A DNA stretch of 64,000 bases, taken from JAFNAG01 sp963824985. GTDB lineage: Bacteria; Acidobacteriota; UBA6911. A program made the translations under genes and the position numbers. The notes below the pieces were generated by a model. It worked only from the letters and a program-made list of their open reading frames with translations. It did no database searches and had not been told where the DNA came from. Position 1 is the stretch's first letter; each line of letters starts with the position of its first letter. Positions 34,277 to 42,906 of this stretch are shown piece by piece. The stretch spans positions 186,001-250,000 of the forward strand of contig CAWGRQ010000036.1 of the NCBI GenBank assembly GCA_963824985.1. Direction: 5' to 3'.

Positions 34277-35185
34277 ATGGGAATTCTTGCAGTGGGGTCA
34301 GTAGCCCTTGATTCGGTCAGGACGCCATTCGGAGCTCACGAGGAGATCCTGGGCGGCTCGGCTATCTATTTCAGCATTGCGGCCAGCTATTTTACCGAAG
34401 TCAGCATAGTTGCGGTTGTGGGCGAGGATTTTCCTGAACAGCACATCACATTTCTGCAGAATCTTGGGATTGACACTTCCGGGCTGGAGAAGAAGGCGGG
34501 CCGTACGTTTCGCTGGAAGGGAGAGTACGGATTCGATCTCAATACGGCCCACACGCTGGACACGCAACTTAATGTTTTTGCGGAGTTTGCACCCAGGCTG
34601 CCGGAGGCACACAGGCAGGTTGAGTTTCTTTTTCTCGGCAATATCGATCCCGATTTGCAGCGCACGGTCATGGGACAGATGGAGCGTCCGCGTATCATCG
34701 CCTGCGATACCATGAATTACTGGATTGAAGGCAAATCCGAGTCCTTGAGAAAGACCCTTTCCATGGTAGACATCCTGCTCATTAATGATGCCGAAACGCG
34801 CCAACTGGCTCGCGAACCCAATCTGGTCAAGGCGGCCAGGAATATTCTCAGCTGGGGCCCCAAGACATTGGTTATCAAACGGGGCGAATATGGCGCTCTC
34901 ATGATTGACGGCAAGTCAGCCTTCGGCACTCCCGCATTTCCGCTCGAAGAAGTTGTCGATCCCACGGGGGCCGGAGATTCATTTGCCGGAGGATTTTTCG
35001 GGTATCTGGCGGCAACACGGTCGACCGATCCGGTCGCCATGCGCAAGGCTGTCGTTTTCGGTTCGGTTATGGCATCCTTTAATGTAAGCGAGTTTGGACC
35101 ACGGCGGTTGGCAACACTCACCTACACTGAAATTGAAGCTCGCTTCCGGGAGTTTCGCGAGCTGACCCATTTTGAGGACTTGTAA
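34277..35185 (+). CDS. PfkB-family sugar kinase next to mtnP
   Basis: About 302 residues. The N-terminal GILAVGSVALDSVRTPFG and GGSAIYFSIAASYFTEVSIV and the C-terminal VDPTGAGDSFAGGFFGYLAA with the catalytic Asp define the family. The start 34277 (MGILAVGS) has a GGGAGGA Shine-Dalgarno (34265-34271); the frame from 34247 is non-family. Coupling to mtnP suggests a substrate derived from methylthioadenosine, but the ordinary methylthioribose kinase belongs to another family, so this is only a hypothesis. Confidence 0.88.
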   Translation: MGILAVGSVALDSVRTPFGAHEEILGGSAIYFSIAASYFTEVSIVAVVGEDFPEQHITFLQNLGIDTSGLEKKAGRTFRWKGEYGFDLNTAHTLDTQLNVFAEFAPRLPEAHRQVEFLFLGNIDPDLQRTVMGQMERPRIIACDTMNYWIEGKSESLRKTLSMVDILLINDAETRQLAREPNLVKAARNILSWGPKTLVIKRGEYGALMIDGKSAFGTPAFPLEEVVDPTGAGDSFAGGFFGYLAATRSTDPVAMRKAVVFGSVMASFNVSEFGPRRLATLTYTEIEARFREFRELTHFEDL

Positions 35186-35187
35186 TT

Positions 35188-36675
35188 GTGACCCATGGAC
35201 ATTTTGCCGCAACGGGCCCCGGACTTTGCGGGATCATGCTCTGCTGTTGCGCCGGCCTTGCGCTCTTGATTGATTTGGCGGGTACTGCGGCGGCGGGACA
35301 GGGCCAGAAGCCGCCGGATGTCAATGATGTCAAGGTGTACAAGGAGGCCATGTCATGGTTTAAAAAGGCCGAGGCGATGATCGGAACTCCTCAGGAGAAC
35401 AGCGAGGAGCAGGCTGAACTTTTCCGCAAGGCAGCCGCCATCAAGCCCGATTTCATCGAGGCTCATTTCAATCTTGGACTGATTTATTCCTCCCAGAAGA
35501 AAGCGAAGGAAGCGGCGGCGGAGTTTGAGCAGGTGCGCAAGCTCAACCCGGAATTTGAGGGCATTTATCAGCTTCTGGCGTCGAGCTACCGCGATTCCGG
35601 GCAGAATGAGCAGGCGATTGCCTCCCTGCAGGACGGGCTGCGGCGGAAACCCGCTAATCTCCAGATGCTGCGGGCTCTGGCATTTTTGCAGGTGCGCGGC
35701 CCAAAGGAAGTGGAGGCCATACCGTCGTTCCAAGCCATTCTGGATCTGGACCCCAAGGATACGGACACGCGCATTAATCTCGGCATTCTGTACCAGAAAC
35801 ACAACCGTCTTGATGAGGCCGTCCAGTGTTATCGCCAGGCCCTTGAATTGGAACCGGCGAATTTCACGGCGCGATATAATCTGGCGCTGGTGCTTCTGCG
35901 GCAGAGGAAAATCGGGGAAGCCGCCGTTGAACTGGAGGCCGCCGACCGGCTTGAGCCGGGCAATCCCGAGGTTCTGGAGCGACTGGGAGATATTTACGCC
36001 TTTCAGGATCGCCACGATAGAGCGGCAGAGGCTTACCGGGCCGCGGTCGCTAAGGATCCGGAACGTGCGGTGCTGCTCTCGAAATTCGCATTCAGCCTGG
36101 CAACTCTGAAGCGCATCCCGGAAGCGATCGCTGCGCTGGAGAAAGCGGTTCAAATCGATCCCGGTAATGGCGATGCTTACTACCTGTTGGGAGATCTCTA
36201 TTCCGAGGTGCAGCGGCCTGAAGACGCCATAGCGGCCTATCTCAGATCGCTTAAGCTCGATCCCAGGCGCAAGGAAGTCCGATATAATCTCGGCACGCTG
36301 TACGCCGAGCGGAAACAATATGCGGAAGCCCGCGACGAACTCCGGGCGGCGGTGGAACTCGACCCTGATTATGCGGCAGCATGGTCCAACCTCGCCATCG
36401 TGCTGGAAAAGATGGAGCTCGACAAGGAAGCTATTCTGGCCAATGAAAGAGTAGTTGCCCTGGATCAGGCCCAGGCTGGCACGTTTTTCCGCCTCGGTAT
36501 TCTCTATGCGAAATCCATTCTCCCCGATCCGGCAATTGTCAATTTCGCACGGGCAATCCAACTCGAGCCGGATAAATACCGGCAACTTCTGCGCGAGGAA
36601 CTGAAAAACGTTCATTCGGTGCTGGACAGTGTCCGCTATAAAGAGGCCTTTGTGCGCCTCCTGACCGTACGCTAG
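35188..36675 (+). CDS. Tetratricopeptide repeat protein (exported)
   Basis: 495 residues. A GTG start (35188) two bases after the kinase stop. Hydrophobic signal-like segment (about 12-36, ending AAAG) then some ten tetratricopeptide repeats (for example AHFNLGLIYSSQKKAKEAAAE, TRINLGILYQKHNRLDEAV, ARYNLALVLLRQRKIGEAAVE, YYLLGDLYSEVQRPEDAIAAY) to residue 470. The repeats are typical protein-interaction scaffolds. It is convergent with the acyltransferase gene (4-bp overlap at 36672-36675). No specific partner is indicated. Confidence 0.85.
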   Translation: MTHGHFAATGPGLCGIMLCCCAGLALLIDLAGTAAAGQGQKPPDVNDVKVYKEAMSWFKKAEAMIGTPQENSEEQAELFRKAAAIKPDFIEAHFNLGLIYSSQKKAKEAAAEFEQVRKLNPEFEGIYQLLASSYRDSGQNEQAIASLQDGLRRKPANLQMLRALAFLQVRGPKEVEAIPSFQAILDLDPKDTDTRINLGILYQKHNRLDEAVQCYRQALELEPANFTARYNLALVLLRQRKIGEAAVELEAADRLEPGNPEVLERLGDIYAFQDRHDRAAEAYRAAVAKDPERAVLLSKFAFSLATLKRIPEAIAALEKAVQIDPGNGDAYYLLGDLYSEVQRPEDAIAAYLRSLKLDPRRKEVRYNLGTLYAERKQYAEARDELRAAVELDPDYAAAWSNLAIVLEKMELDKEAILANERVVALDQAQAGTFFRLGILYAKSILPDPAIVNFARAIQLEPDKYRQLLREELKNVHSVLDSVRYKEAFVRLLTVR

Positions 36676-37640
36676 CCTGCCTTATTCCCTCGGCCCTTCA
36701 GCGCCAGAAAGCCACGCAGGTCATCGGGCGACAGGCTGTACAGATCGGGGTTTCCCTCCGGCTGATACTTCCAGCGTTTATGCCCCCAAAGCCAGGTCTC
36801 AGGCTGCTTGCGAATGATATCCTCGAGGACGCGGTTGAACATCCTGGTGTTATGCTCGATATCCCGATTGGTATCGCCGGTGCGAATCAGTTCCAGAGGG
36901 GCCGGGAACTTGATCGTATATTTGCCGCCCGGGGCGGGGGTTAAATACCCCGGGAGCACCGTGGCATCGGTACGCAGGGCAAAGAGTGCCACACTGGTTG
37001 AAGTCGCGGCCGGCAGCCCGAACAAATCGGCGAAGATTCCTTCCTGCAGGCTCGTGTTTTGATCCATCAGTATGCCGACCTCTCCGGCCGCCTTGAGCGT
37101 CTCCAGGATCCTGCGGGCCGAGTTTTTCTTGTAGAGTACCCGGTTTCCCGGCAATTCGCGAATCCGGCGCAGATACTTCTCCAGCGGCGCATTATCGAGG
37201 GGCCGCGTGATGAAGCTCAGGGGATGGCCGTAAAGGGCATGGGCACTGGGAAGCAGTTCCCAGGCGCTAAAATGGCCGGTCAGGTAAAGTATTCCCTGTT
37301 TCCTGGCGCGGGCGCGTTCATAATTGACCAAGCCGAGCTCGGCATCGTATTGAACCAGCGTACCAATGTTGGCGCGCGAAAGAACAGGTATGTAACTCAC
37401 TTCAAGGAGATTGAGCGCCGAACTCTGAAAGCTCTTGCGGGCGATCTCCTGGTGCTCGAACGCGGAACGTTCGGGAAAAGCGATTGCCAGGTTCACGCTC
37501 GCTATGTGCCGATGTACGGCGTCGAGACGGTAGGCGGCCGAAGCGAGGATGTTGATCAGACGGATGGCTGTGGAACGACGCAGACGACGGATCGATCCGA
37601 GAGCCGCCCGAGACAGTAAATATACGAGGTAGGATTCCAA
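36672..37640 (-). CDS. Lipid A biosynthesis acyltransferase (LpxL/HtrB type)
   Basis: 322 residues. Family hallmarks are the H-x4-E motif in LTGHFSAWELLPSA (about 119), the ALYGHPLSFITRPLDN region and GILMDQNTSLQEGIFADLFG (about 193). The C-terminal WLWGHKRWKYQPEGNP is diagnostic. Attaches a secondary acyl chain to lipid A at the inner leaflet; the exact donor length and position cannot be told. Its presence supports an LPS-bearing outer membrane. Start ATG 37640 lies just 17 bp from a solo repeat arm. Confidence 0.88.
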   Translation of the reverse strand: MESYLVYLLSRAALGSIRRLRRSTAIRLINILASAAYRLDAVHRHIASVNLAIAFPERSAFEHQEIARKSFQSSALNLLEVSYIPVLSRANIGTLVQYDAELGLVNYERARARKQGILYLTGHFSAWELLPSAHALYGHPLSFITRPLDNAPLEKYLRRIRELPGNRVLYKKNSARRILETLKAAGEVGILMDQNTSLQEGIFADLFGLPAATSTSVALFALRTDATVLPGYLTPAPGGKYTIKFPAPLELIRTGDTNRDIEHNTRMFNRVLEDIIRKQPETWLWGHKRWKYQPEGNPDLYSLSPDDLRGFLALKGRGNKAG

Positions 37641-37656
37641 TGGGCCGCTTTCCCCG

Positions 37657-37692
37657 GCAAAGTGGGCCTGTTATCCTGTGGTAGACCCTTAA
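37657..37692. repeat. Solo arm of the 23.2-kb inverted-repeat family
   Basis: GGCAAAGTGGGCCTGTTATC followed by a few changed bases and AGACCCTTAA. It matches the right arm of 23221-23411 at about 30 of 35 positions. There is no partner arm within 200 bp. It lies just upstream of the acyltransferase start. Confidence 0.75.
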
Positions 37693-37884
37693 ACCCGGCT
37701 GCACCCCTTCATTCCGGTTCCCCGCGACCGCAAGTTGCGGGAAATAGCTGCAGGGCGCTAGGCGGGCAATCGGAGTCGACGTCGTTTCAATTGGGGCAGC
37801 GGGATTATGCCCCCCGAGTTCAACTTTTGCAATAGCAAGGCTTTCCCCTCGTGAGCGGTGGGAGAGAGATACGGTTCGGGAACC

Positions 37885-38262
37885 ATGCCATCTCCACGTT
37901 TGCGTGTGATCCATTTCGCCCCTCCCTATGAGGAAATGTTTAAGGGGGTATTGTCATTCAGAACGCTTGCGGAAACCGAAGCCTGTATTGCGCGCCTGGA
38001 GGATTTGCGTCAACGTTTCCTGAAAGCCGGCGATAAGAAGGGAAGAGAGTATTGCCGGAGGATCGCGGCGCTTGGGGCTCAGCGCGCCGGTTTGATAGCC
38101 CGCAACCGCCGTGTCGGAACGGCGAAGCGCCTGGTGAAACAGGAAGCGGCTCTCTGGTTTCGGATCTGGCTGGAAACTCCTGATCTATTTGAAGATTGGC
38201 TGGCGCTTCGCATCCGGACGCAGGAGGTTCGATCAATGCTGGACCTGGAAGCCCCGTCGTGA
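37885..38262 (+). CDS. Unknown protein, 125 residues
   Basis: I do not recognise it. About 125 residues; start ATG 37885 (MPSPRLRVIHFAPPYEEMFK). Basic and helical in the middle (LARLEDLRQRFLKAG-type; KKGREYCRRIAALGAQRAGL), then WFRIWLETPDLFEDWLALRI, which has a strikingly conserved look for a protein of unknown role. No signal peptide, no Cys cluster. The next gene starts about 8 bp after its stop, so they are almost certainly cotranscribed. Confidence 0.6.
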   Translation: MPSPRLRVIHFAPPYEEMFKGVLSFRTLAETEACIARLEDLRQRFLKAGDKKGREYCRRIAALGAQRAGLIARNRRVGTAKRLVKQEAALWFRIWLETPDLFEDWLALRIRTQEVRSMLDLEAPS

Positions 38263-38269
38263 CCTTCAA

Positions 38270-39670
38270 ATGAGGAGTCTCGTGAACGCCGAAGGGAAGC
38301 TGCGCGTCGGACAAGATTCTTTCCTGGAAGCCATCCGCACCGAGATGGTAGCCGGCACTGAAATCCTTTCCTCCTGGATTAATCACGTCCAGGCGCAGGG
38401 AGGAATCGACCTGCTGTTTGAGTTCGAGACCTGGCTCCGGGGGCTGGGAGCGTTTTTTGATTATCGTCACTTGCCCCTCAGCGAAGCCGACCGCGCGCTT
38501 CTCATCACCCGCGATTTTGCGCGCGAGATCGGGGTGGCGCGGCAGGCGATGCAGGAATGCGAGCGATGCGCCATAGATCTCTGCCTGTTGGGATCAGACG
38601 CCCGGCCGGATAGCGCAACCACAGCTGAGCCCCATTTCGGCACCCCCTTCGCGTGGGAATCCCAGCCCGGGATGATGGGGGAGCAGATGACCCCCATCGA
38701 CAGCCTCACCCGCCTCCTGGAGTCGATCAATGACTTAAAGGTACTCATGGACGGGTTGAGCTCTGCTTCCCGACAGGAGTTTCAACTGTTCGTGAGCCTT
38801 GGTCGAATATTTCAACGCGCGCTCCGGAACTGCCGTTTTCTTGATATGCTCCTCCTTCAGCGCTTTCTGCTTCAATACGACCGGATCGACAACGCCGTGC
38901 TGAGCGGAGTCCTGAAATCGCTGCCTGAAGAGCAGTTGCGCCGGAACATCGCATTGGCACTCCTGTATCTTTTCCGCTTTTTGCGATATCTGACCCCGGT
39001 ATCGCTGGCCCTGCGGGAGGACAGGCCATTGCGCCGGTCACTGGTTATTTTTTCCCTATTGCATGAGCAGGGCGAAGTCCTGTGTGAGTTCCTCCGGACT
39101 CGGTTCCTGAAGGAGCTGAAGGACCACCCGGCCTTGCGCGACGCCGCGAACCAAATGTCACGTTCGCTCCGGATGGAATCGCAGCGCGCTTGTTATTCCG
39201 AACTGGCGCATGTCGCATCTCAAGAGAATCCAATCGAAATCTATGCGGCGATTGAAAACTGCCATGGATTGCTGCATGCCTGTTACCAGAGCTGCGTGAT
39301 CACTCTGATTCAGGCTCTGGACGCCAGCGTGGATGCCACCACGCTGTTTCCTTCCATCGCCAACAGCCAACACAACAGCCAGAAGCTGCAAAGAGACCTC
39401 TGGGATCTGCGTCAGTTTCTCAAGATAGAACTCGAAAAGCCATGCGGTTTCAATTTCGATGACATCCTTGGCCGCATGGCCGAGTTCCGGGAGTCTTCGC
39501 TGCAATACCTCATGTACAAGGATTGGGGTGAGTTCGAACGATTTTCTGAATCGTTGATTACGGCTGGAAATCAGGCGGCCGTCGGGAAACTGGTGTCAGA
39601 GTTTGTCGGCTTTCTGGAAGGGCTCATGCGACAGATATCCAGACGCAGCGTTTTGCGGAATTCGCCTTAA
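38270..39670 (+). CDS. Unknown helical protein, about 466 residues
   Basis: I do not recognise it. About 466 residues from ATG 38270; a GTG at 38282 with GAGGAG (38272-38277) just before it is an alternative. The predicted structure is mostly helix: DLLFEFETWLRGLGAFFDY, FVSLGRIFQRALRNCRFLDM, FRFLRYLTPVSLALRE, LKELKDHPALRDAANQ and similar amphipathic stretches. No transmembrane segments, nucleotide motifs or metal sites are seen. Cotranscribed with the 125-residue protein upstream. The codon use looks like its neighbours. Confidence 0.65.
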   Translation: MRSLVNAEGKLRVGQDSFLEAIRTEMVAGTEILSSWINHVQAQGGIDLLFEFETWLRGLGAFFDYRHLPLSEADRALLITRDFAREIGVARQAMQECERCAIDLCLLGSDARPDSATTAEPHFGTPFAWESQPGMMGEQMTPIDSLTRLLESINDLKVLMDGLSSASRQEFQLFVSLGRIFQRALRNCRFLDMLLLQRFLLQYDRIDNAVLSGVLKSLPEEQLRRNIALALLYLFRFLRYLTPVSLALREDRPLRRSLVIFSLLHEQGEVLCEFLRTRFLKELKDHPALRDAANQMSRSLRMESQRACYSELAHVASQENPIEIYAAIENCHGLLHACYQSCVITLIQALDASVDATTLFPSIANSQHNSQKLQRDLWDLRQFLKIELEKPCGFNFDDILGRMAEFRESSLQYLMYKDWGEFERFSESLITAGNQAAVGKLVSEFVGFLEGLMRQISRRSVLRNSP

Positions 39671-39825
39671 GTACCTGCCATACCAGGACAGGTCCTGAGA
39701 ATTCGCCCCAGCGGACAATCGTAGGAATTGATTTGCGCTCCGGGTTTTAGTAGCATGGGCGTGAATAATATTGCAGCACCCGCGATTCAGGATCCCTTAC
39801 ATTCGAATTTGACCTCGGAAGCATC

Positions 39826-40398
39826 ATGAAGGCCAAACCCAAAAACTGGTTTCTCTGGTCGTCGCTGGGCGGACTGGCTGTAGGCGCCGCCGTGGCGTGG
39901 GCCAGACGTGGGGCACACAAACACGATCAGCCCCTTGCCTGCAGAAAAATCCCGCATGATTGTCCCGCGCTGGTTCTCTGGACCGAGCAGTTCGCCATTG
40001 AAGAACCGGAAGGGGGTCGTTTTGCGCACGATCGCTATTACCTGCAGCCGACTCGCTTCAAGGTTTGGCGGATCCTGGATTTATCCCCTTCACGCCTGAC
40101 CGGAGGCAGCCGCACCGAGGGCGCCTTCATCTACCATGTATCTCACGTGCGGGTACAGGATGCAGTGCACGACAGTTCCGCACCGGAGGAGGAGCATCTG
40201 CTGGAGCGCTTTTACGGCGTGATCACTGTGGTTGACTCTTCCGGTGCGGCGTGCGGCGACAACGCCATTGCGCGCGGTGGAATTCTTGAGATCAACAAGT
40301 GCTACGTCGGCGGCTCCGATAACGGAGTGGAAACCGGAGAGATTCACCGCGCCGCGGCACCCATCCTGAACTATCGAATCGAATACCAGTTCTCCTGA
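39826..40398 (+). CDS. Unknown membrane-anchored protein, 190 residues
   Basis: Start ATG 39826. A single N-terminal transmembrane segment (NWFLWSSLGGLAVGAAVAWA, about 7-26) followed by a hydrophilic, probably extracytoplasmic domain with beta-like patterns (GAFIYHVSHVRVQD, HLLERFYGVITVVDSSG, EIHRAAAPILNYRIEYQFS). Four Cys residues might form disulfides. I do not recognise the family. Convergent with the Clp-like gene. A function in the envelope is only an inference. Confidence 0.6.
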   Translation: MKAKPKNWFLWSSLGGLAVGAAVAWARRGAHKHDQPLACRKIPHDCPALVLWTEQFAIEEPEGGRFAHDRYYLQPTRFKVWRILDLSPSRLTGGSRTEGAFIYHVSHVRVQDAVHDSSAPEEEHLLERFYGVITVVDSSGAACGDNAIARGGILEINKCYVGGSDNGVETGEIHRAAAPILNYRIEYQFS

Positions 40399-40441
40399 GA
40401 TCGGCCCTCACGGCCTGTGAACCGGCCTCGCCCGGTCGCTA

Positions 40442-41434
40442 TCAAGCTGCCGATCCGCTCGCAACCAGGGCAAAACAGATACTCAGCTGTCCTTCAGCAA
40501 CCTCCACCTGCACACCCAAGCCTTCCACCGGCAAATCACTCTCGGCGATCATGTTGGCAAGCGGGAACTCCAGATACTCCCTGACCGCACGCCTCAAGGG
40601 TCGAGCTCCGTAACGCAGGTTGGTCCCCTTGGCAAGCAGGAACCTTTTGGCCGAATCGGAAACCAACATCGTCACACCGGCCAGGGAAACACGATCGCGG
40701 GTCTCGGCCAAAAACTTTTCGAGAATCTCCATCAGATCCTCATCTCTCAGCGGGTTGAACGTGATGATTTCGTCAAACCGATTGATGAACTCCGGGCTGA
40801 AGAAGTCCTCCACGGCACCTATGCAGGCGGCCCGAATGCGCGCATCAGCGGCATCGGGATCCATATCCTGCAGCCGCCGGGGTGGCAAGCCGAAACCGAA
40901 AACCTCGTTCTTGGCGATATTGTCAATCTCCCGGGCGCACACATTGCTGGTGATCATTACCAGACAGTTTCGGAAACTCAGATTGGCTCCCCGCCCGGTG
41001 GTCAATTCCCCGCGTTCCAGAATCTGCAAGAGCAGATCGAACAGCGCCCGGTCGGCTTTCTCCAGTTCCTCGAAAATAAGGATCGTCAAATGCCGTTCCA
41101 ACTTTTCCTGGGTCAGAAAAGGCTGCTGGTCGTGGCCTACATATCCTGGCGGGGCACCGACGAGTTTGGCTACATCGTGAGGATTCTTGAATTCGGTGCA
41201 ATTAATGGAAACGACGTCACTTTCATTTCCATGAATGATCTTTGCCAGCGAACGGCCAATCTGACTCTTGCCGGTACCCGTCGGGCCGAGAAAAAGAAAT
41301 GTGCCCAGCGGCCTCCGCGGGTCGCAAATGCCCAGATCCGCGACGACTACGGTCCTCACAACGGCATCCACGGCCTGATCCTGACCGATAATCTCCTTGT
41401 TCAACCGCTCCCTCAGCTCCCTGGCCTTGAGCAT
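40442..41434 (-). CDS. Compact ClpB-D2-like AAA+ ATPase
   Basis: 330 residues, a single AAA+ module equal to the second ATPase ring of ClpA/ClpB/ClpC. Walker A GPTGTGKSQIGRSL (about 50-63); pore loop GAPPGYVGHDQQPFL; Walker B LTILIFEELEKAD, where the usual D-E is E-E; Sensor/Arg-finger region SPEFINRFDEIITF; ClpB_D2-small-type lid at the C-terminus. N-domain, first ATPase ring and middle domain are absent. No ClpP-binding tripeptide loop (IGF/IGL-like) is evident. It sits alone, divergent from hisS. A role in unfolding is suggested but its partner is unknown. Confidence 0.8.
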   Translation of the reverse strand: MLKARELRERLNKEIIGQDQAVDAVVRTVVVADLGICDPRRPLGTFLFLGPTGTGKSQIGRSLAKIIHGNESDVVSINCTEFKNPHDVAKLVGAPPGYVGHDQQPFLTQEKLERHLTILIFEELEKADRALFDLLLQILERGELTTGRGANLSFRNCLVMITSNVCAREIDNIAKNEVFGFGLPPRRLQDMDPDAADARIRAACIGAVEDFFSPEFINRFDEIITFNPLRDEDLMEILEKFLAETRDRVSLAGVTMLVSDSAKRFLLAKGTNLRYGARPLRRAVREYLEFPLANMIAESDLPVEGLGVQVEVAEGQLSICFALVASGSAA

Positions 41435-41613
41435 CCATTCCTCCCTATCTCATCGACCCTGCACCCTACTCCTACTGAGTGGCAAATAGCCGGGAAAGTT
41501 TCGCCCTATTAACGACCGGTCTCGAATTGTGTTACCCTATCGCGCACCGCCGCGGAAACAACCGCAGCGTGCTTCGTGCCCGTGGATTGAGCAATTCTCT
41601 AGAAGAGGATGGA

Positions 41614-42906
41614 ATGGATGACGCAATCATAACGACTCTCCCGGGAACCCGGGATTTGCTTCCGGAGGAGATATCCGCCTGGCACCTGGTGGAGGAAGCA
41701 GCCAGGAAGATATTTGCCTGCTATGGTTTCCAGGAAATTCGCACCCCGCTCCTGGAACCCACGGAGCTATTTGCGCGCGGGATCGGCGGCGAAACTGATA
41801 TTGTCGGCAAGGAGATGTACACGTTCCCGGACCAGAGCGGCAAGCTGGTCAGCCTCCGTCCGGAGGCCACGGCTTCTACCGTGCGCGCTTTCATTCAGCA
41901 TTCCCTGCATCGCGGTACGGGAGTTACCCGGCTTTATTATATCGGCCCGATGTTCCGGCACGAAAAAAAGCAAAAAGGGCGCTGGCGCCAATTCTATCAG
42001 ATTGGTGCGGAGTCTCTGGGATCCGGACATCCGGCGATCGAGGCCGAGGTCATCGAGATGATTCTTTTCTTTCTCGAAACGCTCGATATCCGGACTCGCC
42101 TGCTAATAAACTCGGTGGGCGACGGCAACTGCCGGCCGGAGTACATTGTGCTGCTGCAAAACGAGTTGCAGCAGCATCGCGCAGTGCTGTGCCAGGATTG
42201 CCAGCGCCGGATGGACACCAATCCGCTCAGGGTGCTCGACTGCAAGGTCGAAAGCTGCCAACCGATCATCGCCGTCCTGCCCAGGATTTCGGATCACCTT
42301 TGTGCCGAATGCGCGCAACACTTCGCGGAGGTCAGGAGCCTGTTGCAGGAGGCCGGGATTCCGTTTACGATCGAGCCACGCCTGGTGAGAGGCCTTGATT
42401 ACTATGTGAGAACCGCGTTCGAGATTGTCAGTGGAGATCTGGGTGCTCAAAACGCTCTGGTGGGCGGAGGGCGCTATGACGGGCTGGCCGAAATCCTTGG
42501 CGGCCCCCGGGTGCCTGGTTTCGGATTCGCCATGGGACTCGATCGGCTGGTTATGATCCTTCCGGAAAAGGTTCTGGCGCGCGCGAAACGCCCGCCCGAG
42601 CTGTTTCTGGCGCATATGGGTGATGCCGCCTTGCGGCAGGCTCTCGTTCTTGCCCGAACCTTGCGGCATTTGGGTTACGCCTGCCAAATGGAATTTGGCG
42701 GCGGCAGTCTTAAGAGCCAGATGCGACAGGCCAACCGGGTTGCCGCAGCCAGTGTGCTGATCATTGGTGAAGCCGAATTGGCGCGCGGGCGATATCCGAT
42801 CAAGCGAATGGCGGATTCGACGCAGCGCGAGGTATCGGCAGAAGAACTGATCGAATACATGCGGGTACAGCGGGAGACTAATGAGCCGAATACGGGTGCT
42901 GCCTGA
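41614..42906 (+). CDS. hisS: Histidyl-tRNA synthetase
   Basis: Class II synthetase charging tRNA-His. About 430 residues. Motif 1 region RTPLLEPTELFARGIGGETD, motif 2 TRLYYIGPMFRHEKKQKGRW, HisA site LVRGLDYYVRTAFEIV, HisB/motif 3 GGGRYDGLAEILGGPRVPGF, and a C-terminal anticodon domain (about 335-430). Start ATG 41614 (MDDAIITTLPGTRD) is preceded by AGAGGA; the frame stays open 45 codons further but that part is non-family. It overlaps the start of mutL by 26 bp. Confidence 0.96.
   Translation: MDDAIITTLPGTRDLLPEEISAWHLVEEAARKIFACYGFQEIRTPLLEPTELFARGIGGETDIVGKEMYTFPDQSGKLVSLRPEATASTVRAFIQHSLHRGTGVTRLYYIGPMFRHEKKQKGRWRQFYQIGAESLGSGHPAIEAEVIEMILFFLETLDIRTRLLINSVGDGNCRPEYIVLLQNELQQHRAVLCQDCQRRMDTNPLRVLDCKVESCQPIIAVLPRISDHLCAECAQHFAEVRSLLQEAGIPFTIEPRLVRGLDYYVRTAFEIVSGDLGAQNALVGGGRYDGLAEILGGPRVPGFGFAMGLDRLVMILPEKVLARAKRPPELFLAHMGDAALRQALVLARTLRHLGYACQMEFGGGSLKSQMRQANRVAAASVLIIGEAELARGRYPIKRMADSTQREVSAEELIEYMRVQRETNEPNTGAA

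Noticed and set aside
35353..36615. 420-codon frame antisense to the TPR gene
   Set aside because: Its repetitive look simply mirrors the TPR repeats.
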